This document shows positions 30,951 to 38,975 of a DNA stretch of 64,000 nt, one piece after another. The stretch lies in the NCBI RefSeq assembly GCF_001429185.1, contig NZ_LMIW01000001.1:708439-772438 (forward strand), given 5' to 3'. The position numbers were made by a program, and so were the translations under genes. The notes below the pieces were generated by a model. It was not told the DNA's origin and ran no database searches. It saw only the letters and a program-made list of their open reading frames with translations. Each line of letters begins with the position of its first letter. Positions within the stretch are counted from its first letter, which is position 1. This DNA comes from Terrabacter sp. Root85 (GTDB lineage: Bacteria; Actinomycetota; Actinomycetes; Actinomycetales; Dermatophilaceae).

Positions 30951-31039
30951 GTCCCCACGTTCGCGCCGGCGCCTGTGGGGCGTCTGTGCCCAGGTGATGC
31001 GTTCGGCATGGGCTGGGCGGCCTTGTGCCGCAGCGGCGT

Positions 31040-31663
31040 TCAGCCCCGGAGGGTGCGTTCCATCTCGTCGGCCACCACGAGCGCGGCACCGGAGCCCTCG
31101 GCACGCATCCCCGCGATCGCTCCCTCGCGGTCGGCGTCCGACCGGTTCTGGCTCAGCTTGGCCTTGCCCTCGACCGACTCGACGACGACCTCGATGCCGA
31201 CGATGGCCCGCAACCGCCCGCGGACGTACTTCGACGGGGCATCGGTGACGGACCACGGCAGCTCGCGCCCGGACTCGTGCCGCTCGGTGAGCCGGGTGAC
31301 GACGTCGAGCACCCAGTCGGGGTCGTCGTGGACGGTGACGGCGCCACGCAGCTGGACCTCGGTGTAGTTCCACGTCGGCACGACGCGTCCGTGCTCGGCC
31401 TTGCTGGCGTACCACCCCGGGGAGACGTAGGCGTCGGCACCGCCCACGACGACGAGTCCCGGCGACCCCGGCGCGATGCGCGCCCAGTGCTCGTTCGCCC
31501 GGGCGAGGTGGCCGACGACGCGGTCGCCGTCGACGATGACGGGCAGCAGGGTGGAGTCCGGACGACCGTCGGGCCCGACGGTCACGAGGCGGGCGGCCGG
31601 ATGGGTCGCGAGGAAGGCCGTGACGTCGGGTCCGGCCATGGCGTTCGCCGTGGGCACGTACAT
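31040..31663 (-). CDS. FMN-binding negative regulator, PaiB family
   Basis: The 207-residue protein begins MYVPTANAMAG and contains LLPVIVDGDRVVGHLARANEHW and VVPTWNYTEVQLRGAV, the characteristic blocks of PaiB-type proteins, which have a split-barrel FMN-binding fold and were described as regulators of degradative enzymes in Bacillus. GGAGG directly abuts the ATG at 31663, and a GTG two codons on would be better spaced, but the MYVP start is the family norm, so the ATG is kept; CACCAT 6 nt upstream could make it leaderless. Confidence 0.82.
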   Translation of the reverse strand: MYVPTANAMAGPDVTAFLATHPAARLVTVGPDGRPDSTLLPVIVDGDRVVGHLARANEHWARIAPGSPGLVVVGGADAYVSPGWYASKAEHGRVVPTWNYTEVQLRGAVTVHDDPDWVLDVVTRLTERHESGRELPWSVTDAPSKYVRGRLRAIVGIEVVVESVEGKAKLSQNRSDADREGAIAGMRAEGSGAALVVADEMERTLRG

Positions 31664-31703
31664 CCTCCGATGGTGCCACGCGCCCGGTGGGCGGAGATGC
31701 ACA

Positions 31704-31731
31704 GAGCCCGCCGACGGGGGTCGACGGGCTC
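31704..31731 (-). terminator. Hairpin after the RHH-DUF4097 operon
   Basis: GAGCCCG-C-CGAC (31704-31715) pairs with GTCG-A-CGGGCTC (31720-31731): 11 paired bases with one mismatch and a 4-nt GGGG loop. It lies 19 nt after the stop of the last gene of the operon. Confidence 0.6.
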
Positions 31732-31749
31732 CGTGGGGAGGGATGGGCT

Positions 31750-32022
31750 TCAGCTGTGCCGGTGCGGGGCCCGGCGGGGTGCTGCGGTCCAGGGACGCGG
31801 GCTGCCGGCGTGCGGCGCGGGCACGACGTGCAGGTCGGCGCGCCCGGGACGCTCGGCGGAGGGGTCGAGCCGCTCGGCGAGGCTGCGCAGCAGGAGCGCG
31901 GCCCGGACGTGCCGGCGGGTGCGACCCACCTTGGGGGCGTGGTGACGGGCGGCGACGCGCTCGACGATGCGGTCGCGGGCGATCGCCTCCTGGGGCGACA
32001 GGCTCAGGGTCCCGGTGCTCAT
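31750..32022 (-). CDS. Small basic hypothetical protein
   Basis: I do not recognise the family. The 90-residue product starts MSTGTLSLSPQEAIARDRIVERVAARHHAP-type sequence, with a helical N-terminal half and a Pro/Arg/His-rich disordered tail; there is no signal or membrane segment. Its ATG overlaps the stop of the DUF4097 gene (ATGA), so it is the third gene of the RHH-DUF4097 operon. The coupling supports it being real. Confidence 0.55.
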   Translation of the reverse strand: MSTGTLSLSPQEAIARDRIVERVAARHHAPKVGRTRRHVRAALLLRSLAERLDPSAERPGRADLHVVPAPHAGSPRPWTAAPRRAPHRHS

Positions 32023-32888
32023 GCGAGGCTCACCTGCGCCCGCTTGACCCGGATGTCGCCGCTGCCCGAGTGCACGACGAGGCGCGCCTGGGCCTCGGAG
32101 TCCCCCGGTCCCGAGGTCTCCTCGAGGTCGATGTCGACGTCGCCGGTGACGGTGTTGAGGTCGAGGTAGGCCGCGACCCCGTGGGCGACGGCGATGGTGA
32201 CGTCGCCCGTGCCGGTCCTGGCCCGGACCTCGCCGCCGTGCACACCGTCGAGGCGGACGTCGCCCGTGCCGGTCGTCAGCTCGAGGTCGCCGGTCGAGGC
32301 GCCGATGTGCAGGTCGCCCGAGCCCGTCTTGGCCTTGACCGCCGCGTCGGAACGGCGGAGGGAGATGTCGCCGCTGCCGGACGTCAGGTCGAGGCGCCCC
32401 CCGCCCGTGCCGACGGTGATGTCGCCCGAGCCGGTCTTGGCGTCGAGGTCGCCGCTCGCCGACTGGAGCGTGATGTCGCCGGAGCCGGACTTGAGCCGGG
32501 CCGAGCCGACCTCGTGGAAGGTGAGGTCACCGGCCCCGGTGGCCGCGCGGACCTCGCCGAGCAGCCCGGCCGCCGTGATGTCGCCGGCCCCCGTCTTGGC
32601 ATCGACCGTGCTCGAGGCGGGCAGCTCGACCTCGACGTCGACCGAGCCCTTGGTGCCGAGCGAGAAGAAGCTGTCGCGCAGCTTCGGCGCCAGGACGGAC
32701 ACGTCGTTGCCGTGGGCCTCGACCGTGAACTTCTCGGCGATCTCGGCGCCGTGCTTGCCGTGCGGGTTCAGGCGGACGGTCGTCGTCGGACCGGTGCCGA
32801 CGGTCAGCGTCAGGTCGCCGACGAGGAGCTCGGCCTTGAGGGTGATGGGACCCGTCGTGTCGAAGCGGGTCTCGAGGGTGGTGCCCAT
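32019..32888 (-). CDS. DUF4097 family beta-strand repeat protein
   Basis: The 289-residue protein consists mostly of repeats of about 18-20 residues with a T/S-G-S/T/A-G-D core (for example KTGAGDITAAG, KSGSGDITLQS, KTGSGDLHIGA, RTGTGDVTIAV), predicted to stack as a beta-solenoid. DUF4097 proteins include LiaX/YvlB-like envelope-stress factors, but this one lacks a signal or membrane anchor and may be cytoplasmic. The ATG at 32888 follows AAAGGGGA; an alternative start at 32972 overlaps the upstream stop (ATGA) and would add 28 unstructured residues. It is co-transcribed with the RHH regulator. Confidence 0.85.
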   Translation of the reverse strand: MGTTLETRFDTTGPITLKAELLVGDLTLTVGTGPTTTVRLNPHGKHGAEIAEKFTVEAHGNDVSVLAPKLRDSFFSLGTKGSVDVEVELPASSTVDAKTGAGDITAAGLLGEVRAATGAGDLTFHEVGSARLKSGSGDITLQSASGDLDAKTGSGDITVGTGGGRLDLTSGSGDISLRRSDAAVKAKTGSGDLHIGASTGDLELTTGTGDVRLDGVHGGEVRARTGTGDVTIAVAHGVAAYLDLNTVTGDVDIDLEETSGPGDSEAQARLVVHSGSGDIRVKRAQVSLA

Positions 32889-32968
32889 GGGAAATCCCCT
32901 TTGCTCTGTGGTCGTGAGGGTGGCGGTCGTGCTGTCGGTGCGCTGGCCGTGAGGCGTCTCGGTGCCGG

Positions 32969-33529
32969 TCATCGGACCCAGCCCTGCACGCGCTTGTTGG
33001 AGGAACGGTTGCGGCCGGGGGCGCCGGGCCCGAACTGCGGGCCGGGCGGCATCGGCGGGAAGCCGGGCATCGGCGGCACGCCGCTCCCCGTGGCGGCGCG
33101 GACCGCGTTGACGATCCACGTGTTGAGCGACTGGCCGCGGCTCGTCGCGAGCTCCTCGGCCCGGACCTTGAGGGCCTCGGGCAGTCGGAGCGTGATCCGC
33201 GACGTCTCGGCGCCCTCGTCCTCGGGTGACACCACGGTGGTGTCAGCCGTGTCGATCGCCTGGGTGTCGTCGGCGAGGGCCGACGGGCCGCCCCCGACGA
33301 CGACGAAGACGGGCTCGCGGCCCTGCAGGCGGACCTCGACGGACGTGCCGTCGAGCTCGTTGGTGATCTCGGCCGCAGCGTGCGAGAGGGCGTCCATGAG
33401 AGCCAGGCGTGCTGACGAGTCGAGCGCGAAGCCGATCCGCTCGGCGGCCTGCTCGGTCTCCGGACCCATCGCCCTGGCCGCCTGGGCGAGATCCCGACGC
33501 AGTGCGTCGACGTACTCGGTGATGTCCAT
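32969..33529 (-). CDS. RHH-type regulator (HicB-like antitoxin annotation family)
   Basis: The 186-residue protein has an N-terminal helical half (about 1-60), a short beta-hairpin (VEVRLQGREPVFVVV), a linker and a ribbon-helix-helix domain at about 111-147 (RITLRLPEALKVRAEELATS, then SLNTWIVNAVRAA), followed by a Pro/Gly/Met-rich tail ending in RVQGWVR. It is often annotated as HicB-family antitoxin, but no HicA toxin gene lies next to it; a DUF4097 gene follows instead. A perfect palindrome at 33541-33559 abuts the start region and is the likely operator. Start ATG 33529 is preferred; GTG 33538 and ATG 33535 are also in frame. Confidence 0.75.
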   Translation of the reverse strand: MDITEYVDALRRDLAQAARAMGPETEQAAERIGFALDSSARLALMDALSHAAAEITNELDGTSVEVRLQGREPVFVVVGGGPSALADDTQAIDTADTTVVSPEDEGAETSRITLRLPEALKVRAEELATSRGQSLNTWIVNAVRAATGSGVPPMPGFPPMPPGPQFGPGAPGRNRSSNKRVQGWVR

Positions 33530-33540
33530 GTGCATCACTA

Positions 33541-33559
33541 TGACACCACTGTGGTGTCA
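33541..33559. promoter_or_regulatory. Perfect palindromic operator of the RHH-DUF4097 operon
   Basis: TGACACCACTGTGGTGTCA has 9-bp arms around a single central base. It ends 12 bp before the ATG at 33529 on the minus strand and abuts the -10-like CATAGT, so a bound RHH dimer pair would block transcription. It is also about 77 bp before the divergent MBL-fold gene. Confidence 0.65.
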
Positions 33560-33635
33560 CGTCAACACCATGATGACGCCGACGTGTCGCGGGGTACGTT
33601 CACCCCACTCCTCGCCCCTCGTTGAAAGGTGCCCG

Positions 33636-34952
33636 ATGCGCAGCCTCGGAACCTCCGACCGCCCGTCCGTCCGCGCCGTCTCGTCCGCCATCGAGAAGGT
33701 CTCCTCGCGCACCCGGGCGCGCCAGTTCGTGCGGGTCATGAACCGGATGGGCGCGTCGCCCGCGGCGATCCTGCCGTTCGTCCAGGACTCCCCGAACTTC
33801 ACGAACCGCCGCTTCGAGGGCGAGGAGCCGTCCCTGCGTCCGCGGGTCAAGGCCCAGACCAGCGCCCTGCTCGCGGCGATCCGGGTCAGCGGCCGCGGCC
33901 AGCCGGCGAGCACCGTGCCGGTCGTCACCGCGAAGCCGCCCCGCCAGCCGGGCGATCTCGCCGTCACGTGGTACGGCCACGCCACGAGCGTCCTCGAGAT
34001 CGACGGTGCCCGCTTCCTCATCGACCCCGTCTTCAGCGAGCGCGTCTCGCCGATCCGGCACTCCGGGCCGAAACGGATGCACCCGGTCCCCGGGTCGATC
34101 GCCGACCTCCCGAGCATCGACGCCGTCCTCATCAGCCACGACCACTACGACCACCTCGACCAGCCGTCGATCGTCCGGCTCGAGGAGACGCACCGGCCGC
34201 ACTACGTCGTGCCCCTCGGCGTCAACGCCCACCTGCTCGCCTGGGGCGTGCCCGAGTCGCGCATCACCGCGCTCGACTGGCGCGGCCAGACCGAGGTCGC
34301 CGGCATCCGGCTCACGTGCACCGAGGCGCGGCACAACTCCGGCCGCGGGCTCGTCGACAGCCAGACGCTGTGGGCGGGCTGGGCCCTGCACGGCCCGCGC
34401 CACACGGCCTACTTCGCCGGGGACTCGGGCACGTCGAAGCGCTTCGCGGCGATCGGCGCGGACCTCGGCCCGTTCGACGTCACCCTGATGCCGGTCGGGG
34501 CCTACGACTCGTTCTGGCCCGACATCCACATGGACCCGGAGCAGGCCCTCGCCGCGCACCGCGACGTCAACCGCATCGGCGACGAGGCCCACGCCCTCAC
34601 CGAGGACGCCGCAGGCGTGGCCGACGACTTCATCGAGGGCGACCAGCGCATCGACACGCCGGGCGGCACCCACGAGGAGGGCGATCCCACCGAGACGACC
34701 CGCACCGTGCAGACCGCCGCACGCGAGTCGCTCCTCATCCCGATCCACTGGGCCACCTTCAACCTCTCGATGCACTGGTGGGCCGAGCCCGTACGCCGCA
34801 TCCGCCGGGCCGCGGTCGAGGCGCGGGTCCCCGTCGCCTTCCCCCGCGTCGGCGAGCGCGTCGACCTCACGACCGGTGACGCCGTCAGCGTCGCGGCCGC
34901 CCACGCCGAGCCGTGGTGGGAGGACTGCGCGGCGCCCGAGGACCGCGACTGA
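33636..34952 (+). CDS. MBL-fold metallohydrolase (UlaG/NAPE-PLD-like), first copy
   Basis: The 438-residue protein has about 100 N-terminal residues of helical sequence, then a metallo-beta-lactamase domain with TWYGHATSVLEIDG, the metal motif SHDHYDHLD, YFAGDSG and a C-terminal IPIHWATFNLSMHWW. A 50-residue acidic insertion (about 310-365: HRDVNRIGDEAHALTEDAAG and on) is absent from the second copy. It may hydrolyse a phosphodiester such as an N-acyl phosphatidylethanolamine, but the substrate is unproven. GAAAGGTG precedes the ATG at 33636. Confidence 0.85.
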   Translation: MRSLGTSDRPSVRAVSSAIEKVSSRTRARQFVRVMNRMGASPAAILPFVQDSPNFTNRRFEGEEPSLRPRVKAQTSALLAAIRVSGRGQPASTVPVVTAKPPRQPGDLAVTWYGHATSVLEIDGARFLIDPVFSERVSPIRHSGPKRMHPVPGSIADLPSIDAVLISHDHYDHLDQPSIVRLEETHRPHYVVPLGVNAHLLAWGVPESRITALDWRGQTEVAGIRLTCTEARHNSGRGLVDSQTLWAGWALHGPRHTAYFAGDSGTSKRFAAIGADLGPFDVTLMPVGAYDSFWPDIHMDPEQALAAHRDVNRIGDEAHALTEDAAGVADDFIEGDQRIDTPGGTHEEGDPTETTRTVQTAARESLLIPIHWATFNLSMHWWAEPVRRIRRAAVEARVPVAFPRVGERVDLTTGDAVSVAAAHAEPWWEDCAAPEDRD

Positions 34953-35055
34953 GGGTCGGGAACTCGGGCGGCCCGCCCGACGCTGGACGAGAATGACGGC
35001 AGCCCGCACTCGCGTGGCCGCCCGAGCCGTGAGGCACGACAGGCAGGAGAAGCCC

Positions 35056-36153
35056 GTGCAGCTCCCGATCCTCCGACGGATGGGCGCGTCGACCGCGACC
35101 CAGCGTCAGCGCGCGAGCGCGTCGCCGAACTACCGTGAGGGCGAGTTCCGCTCCCACGAGCCCACGCACGTCGTCGCGACGTCCGAGGCCGAGGGCCCGG
35201 GCAGCATCCTGACGACGATGGTCCGCGAGTTCGGCCGCGGCCGACCGCGGGGCACCGTCCCGCTCGTGACGCCCCGGCACCCCCACGAGCCGGCCGACCT
35301 GGCGGTCACGTGGTACGGCCACGCGACGAGCGTCGTCGAGCTCGACGGGCGGCGCTTCCTGCTCGACCCCGTCTTCGGCAGGCGCGCCTCGCCGTCGGTC
35401 GTCGCAGGCCCGAAGCGCCTGCACCCGGTCCCGGGCCGCATCGCCGAGATCCCGCACCTCGACGCGGTCGTCATCAGCCACGACCACTACGACCACCTCG
35501 ACGAGCCGTCGATCAGGCAGCTCGAGCGCACCCACCGCCCGCACTACGTCGTGCCGCTCGGGGTCGACGCCCACCTGCTGGCGTGGGGCGTGCCCATCGG
35601 GCGCATCACGAGCCTCGACTGGCGCGAGGAGACCGAGATCGCGGGCATCCGCATCACGTGCTCCGAGGCCCGGCACTTCTCGGGACGCGGGTTCGTGCGC
35701 AACCAGACCCTCTGGGCCGCGTGGTCGCTGCGGGGGCCGCGCCACGCCGTCTTCTTCGGGGGCGACTCGGGGCCGACCCACCGCTACGCCGACATCGGGG
35801 CCGACCTCGGGCCGTTCGACCTCACGATCATCCCGATCGGCGCCTACAGCGTGCACTGGCCCGACATCCACCTCAACCCCGCCGAGGCGATCGAGGCGCA
35901 CCTCGACGTCAACAAGGGCGAGACCGGCGCGGTCCTGCTGCCCATCCACTGGGCCACCTTCAACCTCGCGACCCACTGGTGGAGCGAGCCGATCCGCTGG
36001 GCGCGACGGGCAGCCGCCGAACGTGGCGTGCGCCTGGTCGCCCCGCGCGTCGGGACGCGGATCCAGCTGAGCGACAACGACGTCGACGAGGTCGTCGCCG
36101 CGCACCAGGACCCCTGGTGGGAGTCGTGCGCCGCCCCCGAGGACCACGACTAG
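35056..36153 (+). CDS. MBL-fold metallohydrolase (UlaG/NAPE-PLD-like), second copy
   Basis: The 365-residue protein is a tandem paralogue of the preceding gene: the domain again has TWYGHATSVVELDG, SHDHYDHLDEPSI, FFGGDSG and LPIHWATFNLATHWW, and both end in a CAAPED acidic tail. The N-terminal region diverges and the 50-residue insertion of the first copy is missing. The GTG at 35056 follows AGGAG with 6-nt spacing. The two copies suggest a local duplication followed by divergence of substrate or regulation. Confidence 0.85.
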   Translation: MQLPILRRMGASTATQRQRASASPNYREGEFRSHEPTHVVATSEAEGPGSILTTMVREFGRGRPRGTVPLVTPRHPHEPADLAVTWYGHATSVVELDGRRFLLDPVFGRRASPSVVAGPKRLHPVPGRIAEIPHLDAVVISHDHYDHLDEPSIRQLERTHRPHYVVPLGVDAHLLAWGVPIGRITSLDWREETEIAGIRITCSEARHFSGRGFVRNQTLWAAWSLRGPRHAVFFGGDSGPTHRYADIGADLGPFDLTIIPIGAYSVHWPDIHLNPAEAIEAHLDVNKGETGAVLLPIHWATFNLATHWWSEPIRWARRAAAERGVRLVAPRVGTRIQLSDNDVDEVVAAHQDPWWESCAAPEDHD

Positions 36154-36180
36154 GAGTCCACGCGTCCCGACGGACCGCCG

Positions 36181-36675
36181 TCAGTGCTCGCCCGGCGGGC
36201 TCTCGAGCACACCACTGCTCGCGTATGCCGGGTCGTGGCGGTCCGTCGGGCCGGCCGGTGTGCGGAAGATCCACCGGCGCATCGCCACGAACCGCAGCGC
36301 CGTCGACAGGACGTTGGCCACGGCGACGACGAGGGTCTGGACGAGCGTCCCCGCGGAGGGGGCCACCGTGCCGAGCACGGCGAGCGCGACGGTCGTGGCG
36401 GCATACGTGATGGCGAAGATGACGAGCGCCTGGCCGTGGTGCGTCACAAGGTTGCGGCGTCCCGACACCCCGAAGGTCCAGGCCCGGTTGAGTCCGGTGT
36501 TGACGACGGTGGCGATGACGAGGGCGATGCCGTTGGCCAGCTGGGACGGGGCACCGCCCCGCACCAGGGCCGCGAAGAGGCCGAGGTGCAGGGCGGTGGA
36601 GATGACTCCCACGCCGGCGAAGCGGATGACCTGCTGCGAGAGGCGGGCTCGGGACACCGACGTGGAGTCCGACAT
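36181..36675 (-). CDS. GtrA family membrane protein
   Basis: The 164-residue protein has four membrane helices and the GtrA pattern FAGVGVISTALHLGLFAAL and VVNTGLNRAWTFG. GtrA proteins are thought to move or handle polyprenyl-linked sugars in cell-surface glycosylation. It follows the GT39-type glycosyltransferase in one operon. The ATG at 36675 follows GAGGG; a GTG at 36711 overlaps the stop of the upstream gene (GTGA) and would add 12 residues. Confidence 0.85.
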   Translation of the reverse strand: MSDSTSVSRARLSQQVIRFAGVGVISTALHLGLFAALVRGGAPSQLANGIALVIATVVNTGLNRAWTFGVSGRRNLVTHHGQALVIFAITYAATTVALAVLGTVAPSAGTLVQTLVVAVANVLSTALRFVAMRRWIFRTPAGPTDRHDPAYASSGVLESPPGEH

Positions 36676-36707
36676 GCTCGTCACCCTCGTCACCGTCGTC
36701 GCCGTCG

Positions 36708-38786
36708 TCACTGGAGGGGCTGGGTCAGGTCGTAGAACGTCGAGCCGTCGATCGTCACCGAGGTGAAGTTCGCCTGCACCCACGAGCTGATCTCCGACGA
36801 GGCGCTGCTGCCACCGTTCTGGTTGCCGAATCCCCTTCCGCCACCGGCGAAGTAGTGGATCTGGCCGTTCGCGACGTACTGCTGGAACTGCGCGAGCGTG
36901 GGGCTGGGGTCGGAGCCGTTGAAGCCGCCGATCGCCATGACGGGCAGCTGCGTGCCGAGCTGGAGACCGGCCGCCGTCTGGGATCCGACTGCTGCGGCGA
37001 CCCACGTGTAGCTTCCGGCATCGGCCGAGAGGGCCGCGACGACTGCGGTGCTCGGCGTCGAGGCGTCGAGCAGACCGCCCATGCCGCCACCGGTTCCACC
37101 CGTCTGCGGACCGCCCTGCGTCGTGCCGTTGGCGCCCTGCTGGGTCGTGCCGGTCTGGCCCGGCAGCTGCGGCGGCGTGCCACCCATGCCGCCGCCACCG
37201 GGGCCGCGGCTCGACCCGGCGGGACCGGCCGTCACGATGGAGCCGCTGTGGCCCTGGGCGGTGGTCGAGACGGCATACGCCCCCGAGCCGGCCAGGCCGG
37301 CGACGAGCGCGGCGGCGAGGACGAACGGGACGGCGCGGGCGTGAATCCAGCGGGTCGCGAGGATGAGCAGGGCGGCAGCCATGCCGACCGCGAGGACCGA
37401 GATGCGCAGCCAGTCGCCGTAGGCCGTCGTCCGCGACAGGAGGATGAAGCTCCACGTCGCGGCGGCCGCGGTCGCGGCGGCGAGGGCGATGGTGCCGACC
37501 GCGCTCGAGCGGCGCTGCCAGGCCTCGACCGCACCCATGCCGACGACGGCACCGATCGCGGGGGCCAGGGCCACGGTGTAGTACTCGTGGAAGATGCCGG
37601 CCATGAAGGAGAAGACGAGCATCGTGACGACGAGCCAGCCTCCCCAGACGAGGTAGGCGGCGCGGCGCAGGTCGGTGCGCGGGCGACGGCCCCGCAGCCA
37701 CAGGCCGGCCGCGAGGAGGATCAGCGCGCTCGGGATGAGCCACGAGATCTGGTCGCCGACACTCGAGGAGAACATCCGGAAGAGACCGGTCGAGCCCCAC
37801 ATGCCGCCACCCGCGGTCGCGCCGCCGCCGCCGACCGAGCCGATCTCGTCACCGCTGAGGCGACCGAGGCCGTTGTAGCCGAAGGTCAGCTCGAGGAACG
37901 AGTTGGTCTGGCTGCCACCGATGTAGGGACGGGCCGAGGCCGGGACGAGCTCGACGATCGCGACCCACCAGCCGGCCGAGAGCACCATCGTGCCGACGGC
38001 GAGCAGCGAGTGGACGATCCGCTTGCGCAGCGTCGTCGGGGCGGCGATGAGGTAGGCGAGCCCGAAGAAGGGCACGACGAGCAGGACCTGGAGGGTCTTG
38101 GTCAGGAAGCCGAGGCCGATGAAGACGCCGACGATCATCATCCACTTCGGCGAGGCCTGCTCGATCGCCTTGATCGTGGCCCAGGCGCCGAGCGCCATGA
38201 GGAGCGTCAGGAGCGCGTCGGGGTTGTTGAAGGTGAACATCAGGGCCGCGACGGGTGTCAGCGCGAGGACGACACCGGCGATGAGTCCGGCCGCCGCACC
38301 GAAGTGGCGCTTGACCGTCGTGTAGACGACGCCGACGGTCGCGACGCCCATGAGCGCCTGCGGCAGCAGGATCGCGAAGGAGCTGAGGCCGAGGAGCCGC
38401 ACCGAGAGGGCCATCACCCAGAGGGAGGCCGGCGGCTTGTCGACGGTGATCGAGCTCGCGGCGTCGGAGCTGCCGAAGAAGAAGGCCTTCCAGCTGTCGC
38501 TGCCGGCCTGGACGGCCGCGGAGTAGAAGGAGTTCGCGTAGCCGCTCGCCGTGAGGTTCCACGTGTAGAGCACGAGCGTGACGAGCAGGAGGCCGAGGAG
38601 CGCGGGGCGCGCCCACGACGGGTCGGCGTCGGCTCCGCGCCACAGACGCTGGAGTCGGCCGGGACGACCCGCACGGCTGGCGGGATGCGTGGTCTGGGGG
38701 CGGGCGTCCGCCGGCCCGACGGGCGCCGGCGCGGTGCTGCCCGCTGTGCCGGTCGCGCCCGTGGTGGTGAGGGTCATCGTGTCCAT
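36708..38786 (-). CDS. GT39/ArnT-like membrane glycosyltransferase
   Basis: The 692-residue protein is a GT-C enzyme: about 12 membrane helices after a 60-residue cytosolic start, an extracytoplasmic acidic motif near the first loop (SITVDKPPASLWVMALSVRL) and FNNPDALLTLLMALGAW. The last 190 residues, with a Gly/Gln/Thr-rich linker (about 520-570) and a compact LLDASTPSTAVVAALSAD domain, should lie outside the cell and resemble the C-terminal domain of Bacillus YkcB-like proteins. It probably transfers a sugar from a polyprenyl phosphate donor to a surface acceptor. Neighbours are GtrA and a two-component system, a recurrent actinobacterial grouping. Confidence 0.88.
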   Translation of the reverse strand: MDTMTLTTTGATGTAGSTAPAPVGPADARPQTTHPASRAGRPGRLQRLWRGADADPSWARPALLGLLLVTLVLYTWNLTASGYANSFYSAAVQAGSDSWKAFFFGSSDAASSITVDKPPASLWVMALSVRLLGLSSFAILLPQALMGVATVGVVYTTVKRHFGAAAGLIAGVVLALTPVAALMFTFNNPDALLTLLMALGAWATIKAIEQASPKWMMIVGVFIGLGFLTKTLQVLLVVPFFGLAYLIAAPTTLRKRIVHSLLAVGTMVLSAGWWVAIVELVPASARPYIGGSQTNSFLELTFGYNGLGRLSGDEIGSVGGGGATAGGGMWGSTGLFRMFSSSVGDQISWLIPSALILLAAGLWLRGRRPRTDLRRAAYLVWGGWLVVTMLVFSFMAGIFHEYYTVALAPAIGAVVGMGAVEAWQRRSSAVGTIALAAATAAAATWSFILLSRTTAYGDWLRISVLAVGMAAALLILATRWIHARAVPFVLAAALVAGLAGSGAYAVSTTAQGHSGSIVTAGPAGSSRGPGGGGMGGTPPQLPGQTGTTQQGANGTTQGGPQTGGTGGGMGGLLDASTPSTAVVAALSADAGSYTWVAAAVGSQTAAGLQLGTQLPVMAIGGFNGSDPSPTLAQFQQYVANGQIHYFAGGGRGFGNQNGGSSASSEISSWVQANFTSVTIDGSTFYDLTQPLQ

Positions 38787-38975
38787 GGCTCAACGTTCGG
38801 GCGGGCGGCTGTGCCGTTCCTATGACCCGACTTTGGTGCCGGCATGAGGTCCGGGTCGCACTCCGGGCTCACGCCGGAAGCGCGCCATGGCGCACGTCCG
38901 GCGGCGTCGAGGTCGGGATGACGGCGGGAAGTGCGCCACGGCGCTGGTCGGCCGGGAGGGTCCCCCGGGGCGCGG
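38787..38975 (-). other. Intergenic region with palindromes between kinase and glycosyltransferase genes
   Basis: This 189-bp gap contains a hairpin at 38873-38902 made of GCCGGA and TCCGGC around the 12-bp palindrome GCGCCATGGCGC (38882-38893), and a related but weaker copy beginning AAGTGCGCCACGGCGC at about 38930. They could end the kinase transcript or regulate the glycosyltransferase gene. No gene is seen here. Confidence 0.4.

Noticed and set aside
32969-33529. HicAB toxin-antitoxin system
   Set aside because: Only an RHH protein is present; no HicA-like toxin with a double-stranded-RNA-binding fold lies on either side, and the operon partner is DUF4097.
31476-33635. Open plus-strand frame leading into the first MBL-fold gene
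   Set aside because: It is antisense to the PaiB and DUF4097 genes and has no motif; the gene start at 33636 has its own ribosome site.
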